This document shows positions 1 through 8,039 of a stretch of DNA of 64,000 nucleotides, one piece after another. The notes below the pieces were generated by a model. The model saw only the letters and a list, made by a program, of their open reading frames with translations. It searched no databases and was not told the DNA's origin. The DNA comes from Flavobacterium hankyongi. Its GTDB lineage: Bacteria > Bacteroidota > Bacteroidia > Flavobacteriales > Flavobacteriaceae. The stretch is from positions 2,914,001 through 2,978,000 of the forward strand of contig NZ_CP085725.1 in NCBI RefSeq assembly GCF_036840915.1, read 5' to 3'. Made by a program: the position numbers and the translations under genes. The stretch's first letter is position 1; each line of letters opens with the position of its first letter.

Positions 1-714
1 TCATTACTTAATATTGCTTTGTTTGATCATGGTTTAGTAATGACAGCATCTGCAATTGGAGATAACTTGGTAAAAAAAGATTTCTTGCGTTCGCTTTCTA
101 GGTTAAATAGAAATTTTATAGTTCAAAGAGGATTACCACCAAGAGAATTGCTACAAAGTTCACATTTGATGTCTGAATATATTGAACAGTTATTACTTCG
201 TGAAAATAGATCAGTATGGATAGCACAGAAAGAGGGTAGAACAAAGGATGGTAATGATGCGACGCATACTGGAGTGCTAAAAATGCTAGCTATGGCATCT
301 GGAAAAAGAGATGTTATCGATTATTTTAAACAAATTAAAATTGTTCCTATTTCTATTTCATACGAATATGATCCTACAGATGCTTTAAAGATGCCTCAGC
401 TTATGGCCGAAGCTAATCAGGAAACTTATGTAAAAGGATCTAATGAAGATTTTAATAACATAATTAGTGGAATTATTGGTCAGAAAAAAGGAATTCATAT
501 TCATGTTGGCGATATTTTAGAAGATGAACTAGATATAATTAAACAGGAAAATAGTAATACTGCAAAACAAGTTCAAGCTTTAGCACAAGTTGTTGATGAG
601 TCTATTTTGAAGTTTTACAAATTGTGGCCTACAAACTTTATTGCGTATGATGTTTTGCACGAAACGAATAAATTTTCGGGCAGATATACAGAGCAAGAAA
701 AATCAATTTTTTAA
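1..714 (+). CDS. Glycerolipid acyltransferase (PlsC/PlsB-like), 5' partial, probably frameshifted at its 3' end
   Basis: The frame is open from base 1, so the start lies outside the window. The visible part reads as the later portion of a glycerol-phosphate acyltransferase-type domain: an IFVQRG-like strand is represented by NFIVQRGLPPRE, followed by a WIAQKEGRTKDG segment that resembles the FPEGTRSRDG block of phospholipid acyltransferases, then KIVPISISYEYDP, the usual V-P-V/I strand. Such enzymes acylate glycerol-3-phosphate or lysophosphatidate at the inner membrane. The frame stops at 712-714 right after a T6 run. The next frame continues at once with FLRRLEMRID... to a TAA at 819-821, which looks like the missing C-terminus (see findings). 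Assignment to the acyltransferase superfamily is fairly secure; the exact substrate is not. Confidence 0.7.
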   Translation, partial: SLLNIALFDHGLVMTASAIGDNLVKKDFLRSLSRLNRNFIVQRGLPPRELLQSSHLMSEYIEQLLLRENRSVWIAQKEGRTKDGNDATHTGVLKMLAMASGKRDVIDYFKQIKIVPISISYEYDPTDALKMPQLMAEANQETYVKGSNEDFNNIISGIIGQKKGIHIHVGDILEDELDIIKQENSNTAKQVQALAQVVDESILKFYKLWPTNFIAYDVLHETNKFSGRYTEQEKSIF

Positions 715-821
715 GAAGGTTAGAAATGCGAATAGATGCTAAAAATGAACAAATGAAAGAGGGTTTTTTAGCTATGTATGCTAATCCTGTAGTTAACAAA
801 ATGAAGTATAATGCAATCTAA
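715..821 (+). pseudogene. Out-of-frame C-terminal continuation of the acyltransferase
   Basis: In the frame shifted by one base relative to the upstream reading frame, codons continue without interruption from the T6 run near 706-712 to TAA at 819-821, giving LRRLEMRIDA and then FLAMYANPVVNKMKY. Restoring one T joins KSIF directly to LRRLEMRID. A free-standing 31-codon gene from ATG 726 is possible, but the seamless junction makes a C-terminal tail more likely. It overlaps the asparaginase start by 11 bases, which would give translational coupling. Confidence 0.6.
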
Positions 822-1836
822 GCCTAATATTCTTTTAATTTATACTGGTGGAACTATCGGGATGGTCAAAGATTTTGATACCGGTGTTCTTAAAGCATTT
901 AACTTTAGTAAGTTGTTAAAAAACATTCCAGAATTAAAATTGTTGGATTGTAACATTGCTACTATCTCCTTTGAAATACCAATTGATTCTTCAAATATGA
1001 ACATTGGTGAATGGGTAAAGTTGGCTAATATAATTAAAGATAATTACGATAGCTATGATGGTTTTGTAGTACTTCATGGGTCTGATACAATGTCATATTC
1101 AGCATCAGCTTTGAGCTTTATGCTTGAAAATTTATCTAAACCTGTTGTTTTTACAGGTTCTCAGTTGCCTATTGGTGATTTAAGAACAGATGCTAAGGAG
1201 AATTTAATTACTGCCATTCAAGTAGCTTCTTTACAAGAAAAAGATAAATCTGTTATAGCAGAAGTTTGTTTGTATTTCGAATACAAATTGTATAGAGGTA
1301 ATAGAAGTACAAAAATAAGTGCAGAACATTTCAATGCTTTTGCTTCTCCTAATTTTCCTTCATTGGCAGAATCAGGGGTTTTTCTGAAAGTAAATGAAGA
1401 ACTGTTGGTTAAACCTTCGGTTAAAAAGCTTGTGGTTCACACGCAATTTGATGATAATGTAGCAGTGGTTAAAATATTTCCTGGTATCAATGAGAATGTA
1501 ATGAGAGCAATTCTTTCTGCAGATAATTTAAAAGGAATTGTTTTAGAAACTTATGGATCGGGTAATGCTCCAACAGAAGATTGGTTTATAAATTTACTTT
1601 CCGATGCCATTAAAAAAGGAATTCAAATTGTAAATGTGACGCAATGTTCTGGAGGCAGCGTAAATATGGGACATTATGAAACTAGCTCTCAACTAAAAGA
1701 AATTGGTGTTATTTCAGGAAAAGATATTACTACAGAAGCTGCTATTACTAAGCTTATGTATTTATTAGGGCAAAATGTTGCTTCTAATGTTTTTAAAACG
1801 ATTTTCGAGACTTCTTTAAGAGGAGAAATGAATTAA
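811..1836 (+). CDS. ansA: Type I (cytoplasmic) L-asparaginase
   Basis: This 341-residue protein hydrolyses L-asparagine to aspartate and ammonia in the cytoplasm. Both catalytic threonine signatures are visible: YTGGTIG near residues 11-17 and LHGSDTM near residues 89-95. A third family block, FTGSQLP, lies near residues 114-120. There is no signal peptide, which with the length fits the AnsA (type I) class. The ATG at 811 overlaps the presumed end of the acyltransferase reading by 11 bases, so the two genes are probably co-transcribed. tRNA-Ser begins three bases after the stop codon. Confidence 0.93.
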   Translation: MQSKPNILLIYTGGTIGMVKDFDTGVLKAFNFSKLLKNIPELKLLDCNIATISFEIPIDSSNMNIGEWVKLANIIKDNYDSYDGFVVLHGSDTMSYSASALSFMLENLSKPVVFTGSQLPIGDLRTDAKENLITAIQVASLQEKDKSVIAEVCLYFEYKLYRGNRSTKISAEHFNAFASPNFPSLAESGVFLKVNEELLVKPSVKKLVVHTQFDDNVAVVKIFPGINENVMRAILSADNLKGIVLETYGSGNAPTEDWFINLLSDAIKKGIQIVNVTQCSGGSVNMGHYETSSQLKEIGVISGKDITTEAAITKLMYLLGQNVASNVFKTIFETSLRGEMN

Positions 1837-1838
1837 AA

Positions 1839-1925
1839 AGAGAGGTGTCCGAGTGGTTGAAGGAGCAAGCCTGGAAAGTTTGTATGTGGGTAACTGCATC
1901 GAGGGTTCGAATCCCTTTCTCTCTG
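1839..1925 (+). tRNA. tRNA-Ser(GGA)
   Basis: The 87-base sequence folds as a class II tRNA. The acceptor stem AGAGAGG pairs with TCTCTCT (one G-U), the anticodon stem CAAGC pairs with GTTTG around the loop CTGGAAA with anticodon GGA at 1873-1875, a long variable arm lies at about 1883-1900, and the T arm is GAGGG-TTCGAAT-CCCTT. The discriminator is G and CCA is not encoded. It lies three bases after the asparaginase stop and is followed by a strong terminator. Confidence 0.96.
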
Positions 1926-1938
1926 CAAAAAAAAGTAA

Positions 1939-1966
1939 AGCCAAAACGAAAGTTTTGGCTTTTTAT
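1939..1966 (+). terminator. Rho-independent terminator after tRNA-Ser
   Basis: A perfect 9-bp stem (AGCCAAAAC / GTTTTGGCT) closes a GAAA tetraloop and is followed by TTTT. It ends the acyltransferase-asparaginase-tRNA transcript. Confidence 0.85.
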
Positions 1967-2034
1967 ATTTAACTATTTCATAACCTTCGCTTTTTTATAT
2001 TTTTTTAACTTTAATTAACCAAAAATGTTTAGTT

Positions 2035-2205
2035 ATGAAAACGTATTATTTTTATATAGGAATTGCAGTGTTGCTAGGTTTTTTACTTATTCGTTTCTTG
2101 TACCTTAGAAATGAAAAGGATAAAAAAGAGCTTGAGGATAATTTGAATAATGATTACAAGAAAATTCAGGAAATTGAAATTAATGATAAAGACATGACAA
2201 ATTAG
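2035..2205 (+). CDS. Small single-pass membrane protein (56 aa)
   Basis: ATG at 2035 opens a 56-codon frame ending in TAG at 2205. Residues 4-22 form one hydrophobic membrane segment (YYFYIGIAVLLGFLLIRFL). It is followed by a highly charged Lys/Glu/Asp-rich cytoplasmic-type tail (residues 25-56) that could be helical. The gene is flanked by two strong terminators, so it is its own transcription unit, which supports it being real. No family is recognised and no function is proposed. Confidence 0.6.
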   Translation: MKTYYFYIGIAVLLGFLLIRFLYLRNEKDKKELEDNLNNDYKKIQEIEINDKDMTN

Positions 2206-2212
2206 TCTTTAC

Positions 2213-2242
2213 AAAAAAGAGAGCTTTTAAGCTCTCTTTTTT
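2213..2242. terminator. Bidirectional terminator
   Basis: A perfect 14-bp inverted repeat (AAAAAAGAGAGCTT / AAGCTCTCTTTTTT) around a TT loop sits between convergent genes. It has U-runs on both strands and reaches the stop codon of the minus-strand lipoprotein gene. Confidence 0.88.
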
Positions 2243-2927
2243 ATTCTGATTTTTTTTCTTCCGTTTTCTTTTCTTGTGATAGAGGTGATCCTACTGCGAT
2301 ATCACATCGATGACCTGGCTGTCCATGAGCAGGATTCATGCCTGGAGCTGCTGTAGTGGTACTACCTGTTGAAAGTAAGGATGGTGTGCTATTGTTTTGT
2401 GGTGTAATTGCACCATCTTTTGAAACATTTGCTGGCGTAACTGTCATTCCTAAGCCGTTATCTTTACTTGTGGTTGTGTTGGGTTTCGAATTTATAGGAG
2501 CTCCAACGGCAATATCGCATCTATGTCCTGGTTGTCCATGTGGAGGATTCATTCCTTTTAGAGTTTTAACAGGTTGAGTAGTTGTTACTGCTTGATTTTG
2601 AATTTGTATAGGTTGTCCCGTTGGATTTACCTGTGTTGTTTGAGGTGTTGGTTTAGAGTTTAAAGGAGCTCCAACAGCAACATCACACCTGTGGCCTGGT
2701 TGACCATGAGCTGGGTTTATTCCACTTGTATTGCTTTGTGCACTATTGTTTGAAGATGTTTGTGTATTACTTTGCTTTAGTGGTGTTGCGCTTGCTGTTT
2801 TAGCAGTATTAGGGGTTTCAGTTGCTCTAACAGCAGTAGAACTTTCTTGAGGTATAAGCTCTTTTTTGCATGAAACAATAACTGAAGTCGATATGATCAA
2901 TAACCCTAATGATATTTTTGTTTTCAT
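2241..2927 (-). CDS. Lipoprotein with three HGQPGHRCD repeats
   Basis: The start is placed at ATG 2925-2927, because the longer reading needs a TTG and adds residues before an otherwise normal signal peptide. The 228-residue protein has a lipoprotein signal (MKTKISLGLLIISTSVIVSC, lipidated Cys20). The rest is a low-complexity Ser/Thr/Asn/Gln/Pro linker carrying three nearly identical blocks of the pattern G-[IM]-N-P-[AP]-HGQPGHRCD-[VI]-AVG-[AS]-P at about residues 69-89, 125-145 and 196-216. Each block has conserved His, His and Cys, which could bind a metal or heme, but this is unproven. The motif is one I associate with uncharacterised Bacteroidota proteins. It ends in a charged EKKTEEKK tail. 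Function unknown. Confidence 0.8.
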   Translation of the reverse strand: MKTKISLGLLIISTSVIVSCKKELIPQESSTAVRATETPNTAKTASATPLKQSNTQTSSNNSAQSNTSGINPAHGQPGHRCDVAVGAPLNSKPTPQTTQVNPTGQPIQIQNQAVTTTQPVKTLKGMNPPHGQPGHRCDIAVGAPINSKPNTTTSKDNGLGMTVTPANVSKDGAITPQNNSTPSLLSTGSTTTAAPGMNPAHGQPGHRCDIAVGSPLSQEKKTEEKKSE

Positions 2928-3007
2928 TTTTATTAATTTGGAAATCAAATATAGTAGTTTTAAAAAGTCACAGGAATAACTTTTTGTTAAAAATCCAAAA
3001 CCACTTT

Positions 3008-3397
3008 CTATTTGTTGGGTTTAACTAAAAAAGCATTAGGATATCTTTTCTTAATGTCAACTAGTTTTCTTTCAGCTTCTATGCGTGTTTTGTAATTTCC
3101 TACCCATACTTTATAAATTGGAGTATGGAAAACGATAGTCGCATCTGTCTTCTTGTTCGTTTTTCTAAAATCCAATAAAGTTTTTTTACTCAATTCAGCA
3201 TTTCCAGTAAAAATTTGAATTTTAAAGCGATCATTAATAGTAATTGAATTGTTAATTTTTCTTTTTTCGTTTAATAATTGTTCGAATCTTTGGTCTTGAG
3301 TAACTGTAATTTTTTCATCTTGTGCATAAAGACTAAACGATTGAAGAGTTGCTAAAATGCTGATATAAAATAGGTTCTTTACTGTTAAGGTTTTCAT
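3008..3397 (-). CDS. Exported SPOR-like domain protein
   Basis: Start at ATG 3395-3397; the frame extends upstream only through a TTG. The 129-residue protein has a signal peptide (residues 1-25, ending SFSLYAQ). Its C-terminal half, about residues 57-127, has the SPOR pattern: RFKIQIFTGN, then a helix, IVFHTPIYKVWVGNYKTR, a second helix and NAFLVKPNK. SPOR domains bind denuded peptidoglycan glycan strands, so a periplasmic cell-wall-associated role is likely. It follows the HGQPGHRCD-repeat gene's promoter region on the same strand, 80 bases upstream of that gene, so the two may form one transcript. Confidence 0.75.
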   Translation of the reverse strand: MKTLTVKNLFYISILATLQSFSLYAQDEKITVTQDQRFEQLLNEKRKINNSITINDRFKIQIFTGNAELSKKTLLDFRKTNKKTDATIVFHTPIYKVWVGNYKTRIEAERKLVDIKKRYPNAFLVKPNK

Positions 3398-3498
3398 AAC
3401 GAATATAATTTGAAGCAAAAGTACATTATAAGTGTTTATTCAGTTAAAAAATATTATTTAGAATAAATATAAATTAATAATTAAGATATATTTAAGGT

Positions 3499-3528
3499 TT
3501 TGAGAATAGTTCATAAGTCGTATTTTTG
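3499..3528 (+). promoter_or_regulatory. Promoter of the act-cox respiratory operon
   Basis: TTG at 3500-3502 and TATTTTTG at 3521-3528 match the Bacteroidota primary-sigma consensus (TTG, then TAnnTTTG) with an 18-base spacer. The start of transcription would be about 80 bases upstream of the actA ATG. Confidence 0.65.
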
Positions 3529-3614
3529 TCGGAGTTTTTAAATGGCATATTGTGTTCTTTGCTGAAAAAGTATCGAAAATACTGTGCCAAACTTAGATGT
3601 TAATCATTTAATAT

Positions 3615-4952
3615 ATGAAAAAAGTGGGAAACCATAAATCGATTTTTAAAGTAGTAACGTTAAGTCTTTCGTTATTATTATCTGTTTCTTTTAGTTCTTT
3701 TGCTCAAGATGCGGCTGCTACGGCACCTGTTGCTGATGCTACTGCAGTGCCTGCTGCTAGTGGTGATGCTGCTGCTGGAAAAGCTTTGTTTAATGCAAAT
3801 TGTGCTGCTTGTCACAAATTGGATGCAAAAATGACAGGTCCTGCCTTGCGAGGTGTGACTGAACGTCGTGATAGAGCATGGTTGGGTAAATGGATTAGAG
3901 ATTCAAAAGGATTAATTGCTTCTGGAGATGCAGATGCGGTTAAAATTTTCGGGGAGTTCAACAAAGTTCCTATGACTGCGTTTCCTCAGTTGTCAGATGC
4001 TGATATTGATAATATTTTAGCGTATACATCTGAGCCTGCTCCTGTGGCTGAAAAACCTGCGACTGGCAAAGAAACTGCTGAAGCTGGAGCTAGTGGTGGA
4101 GGATTGTCTAATAACCTTATTTTAGGTTTATTGGCGGGAATCTTGGCTGTTTTAGTTGGAATGTTGTTTATGGTTAACAATGCTTTAGGTAAAATTTCAA
4201 AAGCAAATGGTGTTGATGTTCCTTTAAGGAATCCTTCTTTGATGCCTTTATGGAGAGCGTTTGCTAAAAATCAATTTTTAGTGTTGGTTTCCGTGATTTT
4301 GTTAATGCTTACAAGTGCTTATTTTATCTACGGATATTTAATGCAAGTTGGTGTTGATCAAGATTATGCACCTATTCAACCTATTCACTATTCTCATAAA
4401 ATTCACGCAGGTGATAATGGTATTGATTGTAAATACTGTCACTCAGCTGCTCGTGTGAGTAAAAATGCTGGTATCCCTTCATTAAATGTTTGTATGAATT
4501 GTCATAAAAACATTTCTGAATTCCAAGGTGATAAAGATTCAACTTATGTTGAATACACTAAAGAATTCTATACTGCTGAAATTCAAAAATTATATGATGC
4601 AGTAGGATGGGATAAAAACACGCAGAAATATACTGGAAAACAAAAGCCTGTAAAATGGGTTAGAATCCATAATTTACAAGATTTTGTTTACTTCAATCAC
4701 TCTCAGCACGTTTCAGTTGCTGGTGTTGAGTGTCAAACTTGTCACGGTCCAGTTCAGACTTTCGAGATCATGAAACAACATTCTCCATTAACAATGGGAT
4801 GGTGTGTTAATTGTCACCGTGAAACAAATGTTAAGGTAGAAGGAAATGCTTACTACGACAAAATTCATGCTGAACTTTCTAAAAAATATGGTGTAGACAA
4901 ATTAACTGCTGCACAAATGGGAGGTCTTGAATGTGGTAAATGTCACTACTAA
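3615..4952 (+). CDS. actA: Alternative complex III subunit ActA: membrane-anchored cytochrome c with six heme motifs
   Basis: This 445-residue subunit carries electrons within ACIII, the bacterial quinol:electron-acceptor oxidoreductase. It has a signal peptide (to about residue 31) and an N-terminal monoheme domain (CAACH 63-67, distal Met near 120). Hydrophobic segments at about 165-187 and 220-243 follow. The C-terminal multiheme domain has CKYCH 272-276, CMNCH 293-297, CQTCH 373-377, CVNCH 397-401 and CGKCH 440-444. Five motifs make the classic pentaheme ActA; the N-terminal monoheme domain is an extra module that may hand electrons on to the oxidase. It is the first gene of the act-cox operon, 33 bases before actB. 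Confidence 0.93.
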   Translation: MKKVGNHKSIFKVVTLSLSLLLSVSFSSFAQDAAATAPVADATAVPAASGDAAAGKALFNANCAACHKLDAKMTGPALRGVTERRDRAWLGKWIRDSKGLIASGDADAVKIFGEFNKVPMTAFPQLSDADIDNILAYTSEPAPVAEKPATGKETAEAGASGGGLSNNLILGLLAGILAVLVGMLFMVNNALGKISKANGVDVPLRNPSLMPLWRAFAKNQFLVLVSVILLMLTSAYFIYGYLMQVGVDQDYAPIQPIHYSHKIHAGDNGIDCKYCHSAARVSKNAGIPSLNVCMNCHKNISEFQGDKDSTYVEYTKEFYTAEIQKLYDAVGWDKNTQKYTGKQKPVKWVRIHNLQDFVYFNHSQHVSVAGVECQTCHGPVQTFEIMKQHSPLTMGWCVNCHRETNVKVEGNAYYDKIHAELSKKYGVDKLTAAQMGGLECGKCHY

Positions 4953-4985
4953 TTATTTATTAAGAAGCTAATTTTTATATACAAT

Positions 4986-7900
4986 ATGTCATCTAACAAA
5001 AAATACTGGAAAAGTGTTGAGGAGCTAAACGAAAATAGCTCTATTGTTGAGACGCTTAGAAATAACGAGTTTGTTGAAGAAATTCCAACTGATGAGTTTT
5101 TAGGTGATGCAGCATCGCTTGCATCTTCTTCAACAACACGTCGTGATTTTCTTAAGTACGTTGGATTTAGTACAGCTGCAGCTACTTTAGCTGCGTGTGA
5201 AGGTCCAGTGCATAAGTCAATTCCTTATGTAGTTCAACCTGAAGAAATCATTCCTGGTTTAGCAGATTATTATGCTACGTCATTTTCGGATGGTTTCGAT
5301 TTTGCTAATATTTTAGTAAAAACTCGTGAAGGTCGTCCTATTAAAATAGAAAATAACAAGATTGAAGGAGCTAATTTCCATGCTAATGCTCGTGTTCATG
5401 CGTCAGTTTTATCATTATACGATAACTTACGTTTAAAAACATCGAAAATTGCTGGTAAAGATGCGTCTTGGGATGAGGCTAACGCTAAAATTAAAGCTAG
5501 TGTTGCTGATGCTAAAGCAAAAGGAGGAAAAGTTGTTTTGTTAACAAATACTTCTGCTTCACCTTCAACAGATAGATTGATTGGTCAATTTTTAGCTGCT
5601 AATCCTAATGCTAAGCATGTTGTATATGATGCAGTATCTTCTTCAGATGCCTTGGATGCTTTCCAAATGGTTTATGGAGAAAGAGCTTTAGCAGATTATG
5701 ATTTTTCAAAAGCAAATACAATTGTTTCAGTTGGTGCAGATTTCTTAGGAGATTGGCAAGGAGGCGGATTTGATGCAGGTTATGCTCAAGGACGTATTCC
5801 TCAAAACGGTAAAATGTCTAAACATTTTCAGTTTGAAGCTAACATGACTTTGTCTGGTGCTGCTGCTGATAAGCGTGTGCCGATGACTGTTGCTAATCAA
5901 AAACAAGCATTAGTTCAAATTTATAATGTAATCACAGGTGCTTCAGTAAGTGCTGCTAATAACCCAGAAGTGGCTAAGGCTGCTCAACAGTTAAAAGCTG
6001 CAGGAAGCAAAGGTGTTTTGGTTTCTGGTATTGATGATAAAAATGCTCAATTGTTAGTATTGGCAATCAACCGTGCTTTATCAAGTGAGGCTTTCAATCC
6101 AGTTAATACTCGTCAAATCCGTAAAGGAAATAATTCAGAAGTTAAGCAATTAATCGCTGATATGAATTCAGGTGCTGTTCATACATTAATTATGAATGGT
6201 GTTAATCCAGTTTACACTTTGTCAAATGGTGCTGAATTTGCAACTGCATTGAAAAAAGTTAAATTGGCTGCTACTTTCACTATGAAAGAAGACGAAACAG
6301 CTTTAGCTTCTTCAATTGCTGTGGCAACTCCACATTATTTAGAATCTTGGGGTGATGTTAGTATTGTTAAAGGACAATATGCTATAACACAACCTACAAT
6401 CAGACCATTGTTTGATACTGTTCAATTCCAAGATGCATTATTATCATGGACTGGGAACGCTCAAACATATTATGATTATATCCGCACTTCTTGGTCAGGT
6501 GCTAAATCATGGAATCAATTAGTACATGATGGTGTAGCTATTTCAGAAGCAGTTGCTGGTTCTGGAGTTGGTGCAGATTTTAATGCTGCTGCCGGTGTTT
6601 TAGCTAAAGCTAAAGGAACTCAAACGGAATTAGTATTGTATACTAAAACAGGGATGGGTGATGGTCAGCAAGCAAATAATCCTTGGTTACAAGAGTTCCC
6701 AGATCCAATTACAAGAGCTTCTTGGGATAACTATGTAACAGTTTCTAAATCAGATGCTGAAGCGTGGGGGTTAGAAAACTGGAATGTTGCTAACGGCGGT
6801 CTTAATGGTAGCTATGTAACTTTATCTGCAAACGGAGTGAAGTTAGAAAAAGTTCCAGTAATGATTCAGCCAGGTCAAGCTAAAGGAACTGTAGGTTTAG
6901 CTTTAGGTTATGGTCGTAAAGCTTCATTAAAAGAAGAAATGCAAGTAGGTGTTAACGCTTACGCTTTATATAGTAACTTCAACAATGTGCAAAATGTTTC
7001 TATCGCTAAAGAAGATGGAGAGCATGAATTTGCATGTGTTCAGTTACAGAAAACATTAATGGGTCGTGGAGACATCATTAAAGAAACTTCATTAGAAGTT
7101 TTCAATACTAAAGATGCTGCAGAATGGAATATTATGCCAGTTGTATCTTTAGATCATAAAGAAGTTGCAGCAACTTCTGTAGACTTATGGGAATCTTTTG
7201 ATAGATCAATAGGTCACCACTTCAACTTATCTATCGATTTGAATGCTTGTACTGGATGTGGAGCTTGTGTTATCGCTTGTCATGCAGAAAACAATGTACC
7301 AGTAGTAGGTAAATCTGAAGTAAGAAGAAGCCGTGATATGCACTGGTTACGTATCGATAGATACTATTCTTCTGAAACTACTTTTGAAGGTGATAACAAA
7401 ACTAAAGCTGCTAGTTCAGGTTTAATGGACTCTATCTCTACTTTAAGAGGTATGGAAGATCCATCTGAAAATCCACAAATTGCATTCCAGCCAGTAATGT
7501 GTCAGCACTGTAACCATGCTCCATGTGAGACTGTTTGTCCGGTTGCTGCTACTTCTCACGGTCGTCAAGGTCAAAACCAAATGGCTTATAACCGTTGTGT
7601 AGGTACTCGTTACTGTGCAAACAACTGTCCATATAAAGTACGTCGTTTCAACTGGTTCTTATACAACAAAAACGAAGAATTTAACTATCATATGAACGAT
7701 GATTTAGGTCGTATGGTTATAAATCCTGATGTGAATGTTCGTTCTCGTGGGGTTATGGAAAAATGTTCAATGTGTATCCAAATGACACAAGCAACTATCT
7801 TGAAAGCTAAAAACGAAGGTCGTTTAGTGAAAGATGGTGAATTCCAAACAGCATGTTCAAATGCATGTACTTCTGGAGCTATGGTATTTGGTGATGTAAA

Positions 7901-8012
7901 TGACAAAGAATCTCAAGTGGCTAAATTAGCTGAAGATAAGAGAGCTTACCATTTATTAGAGCATATTGGAACAAAACCAAATGTTGTATATCACGTAAAA
8001 GTTAGAAATTAA
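4986..8012 (+). CDS. actB: Alternative complex III subunit ActB (molybdopterin-oxidoreductase-like plus ferredoxin domain)
   Basis: The 1008-residue protein has a Tat-type motif (RRDFLKYVGF, residues 52-61) followed by a lipobox-like LAAC ending at Cys71, so it is probably exported by Tat and lipid-anchored. The long middle part resembles complex-iron-sulfur molybdoenzyme catalytic subunits; the ACIII version is known to lack the molybdenum cofactor. The last quarter is a four-cluster ferredoxin domain with cysteine sets starting near residues 755 (CTGCGAC), 839 (CQHCNHAPC), 870 (CVGTRYCANNC) and 925 (CSMC). It passes electrons from quinol oxidation at ActC to the ActA hemes. It sits between actA and actC with short gaps. 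Confidence 0.93.
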   Translation: MSSNKKYWKSVEELNENSSIVETLRNNEFVEEIPTDEFLGDAASLASSSTTRRDFLKYVGFSTAAATLAACEGPVHKSIPYVVQPEEIIPGLADYYATSFSDGFDFANILVKTREGRPIKIENNKIEGANFHANARVHASVLSLYDNLRLKTSKIAGKDASWDEANAKIKASVADAKAKGGKVVLLTNTSASPSTDRLIGQFLAANPNAKHVVYDAVSSSDALDAFQMVYGERALADYDFSKANTIVSVGADFLGDWQGGGFDAGYAQGRIPQNGKMSKHFQFEANMTLSGAAADKRVPMTVANQKQALVQIYNVITGASVSAANNPEVAKAAQQLKAAGSKGVLVSGIDDKNAQLLVLAINRALSSEAFNPVNTRQIRKGNNSEVKQLIADMNSGAVHTLIMNGVNPVYTLSNGAEFATALKKVKLAATFTMKEDETALASSIAVATPHYLESWGDVSIVKGQYAITQPTIRPLFDTVQFQDALLSWTGNAQTYYDYIRTSWSGAKSWNQLVHDGVAISEAVAGSGVGADFNAAAGVLAKAKGTQTELVLYTKTGMGDGQQANNPWLQEFPDPITRASWDNYVTVSKSDAEAWGLENWNVANGGLNGSYVTLSANGVKLEKVPVMIQPGQAKGTVGLALGYGRKASLKEEMQVGVNAYALYSNFNNVQNVSIAKEDGEHEFACVQLQKTLMGRGDIIKETSLEVFNTKDAAEWNIMPVVSLDHKEVAATSVDLWESFDRSIGHHFNLSIDLNACTGCGACVIACHAENNVPVVGKSEVRRSRDMHWLRIDRYYSSETTFEGDNKTKAASSGLMDSISTLRGMEDPSENPQIAFQPVMCQHCNHAPCETVCPVAATSHGRQGQNQMAYNRCVGTRYCANNCPYKVRRFNWFLYNKNEEFNYHMNDDLGRMVINPDVNVRSRGVMEKCSMCIQMTQATILKAKNEGRLVKDGEFQTACSNACTSGAMVFGDVNDKESQVAKLAEDKRAYHLLEHIGTKPNVVYHVKVRN

Positions 8013-8039
8013 TATTAATAAGAAATAAGATAAAGGATT

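Noticed and set aside
700..821. Programmed ribosomal frameshifting in the acyltransferase gene.
   Set aside because: The T6 run is short, no stimulatory structure or Shine-Dalgarno-like site is visible, and this family is not known to use recoding; an error or plain mutation is simpler.
2338..2577. A 79-codon plus-strand frame opposite the HGQPGHRCD lipoprotein gene.
   Set aside because: It is the antisense shadow of the repeats; it has no signal, motif or start context of its own.
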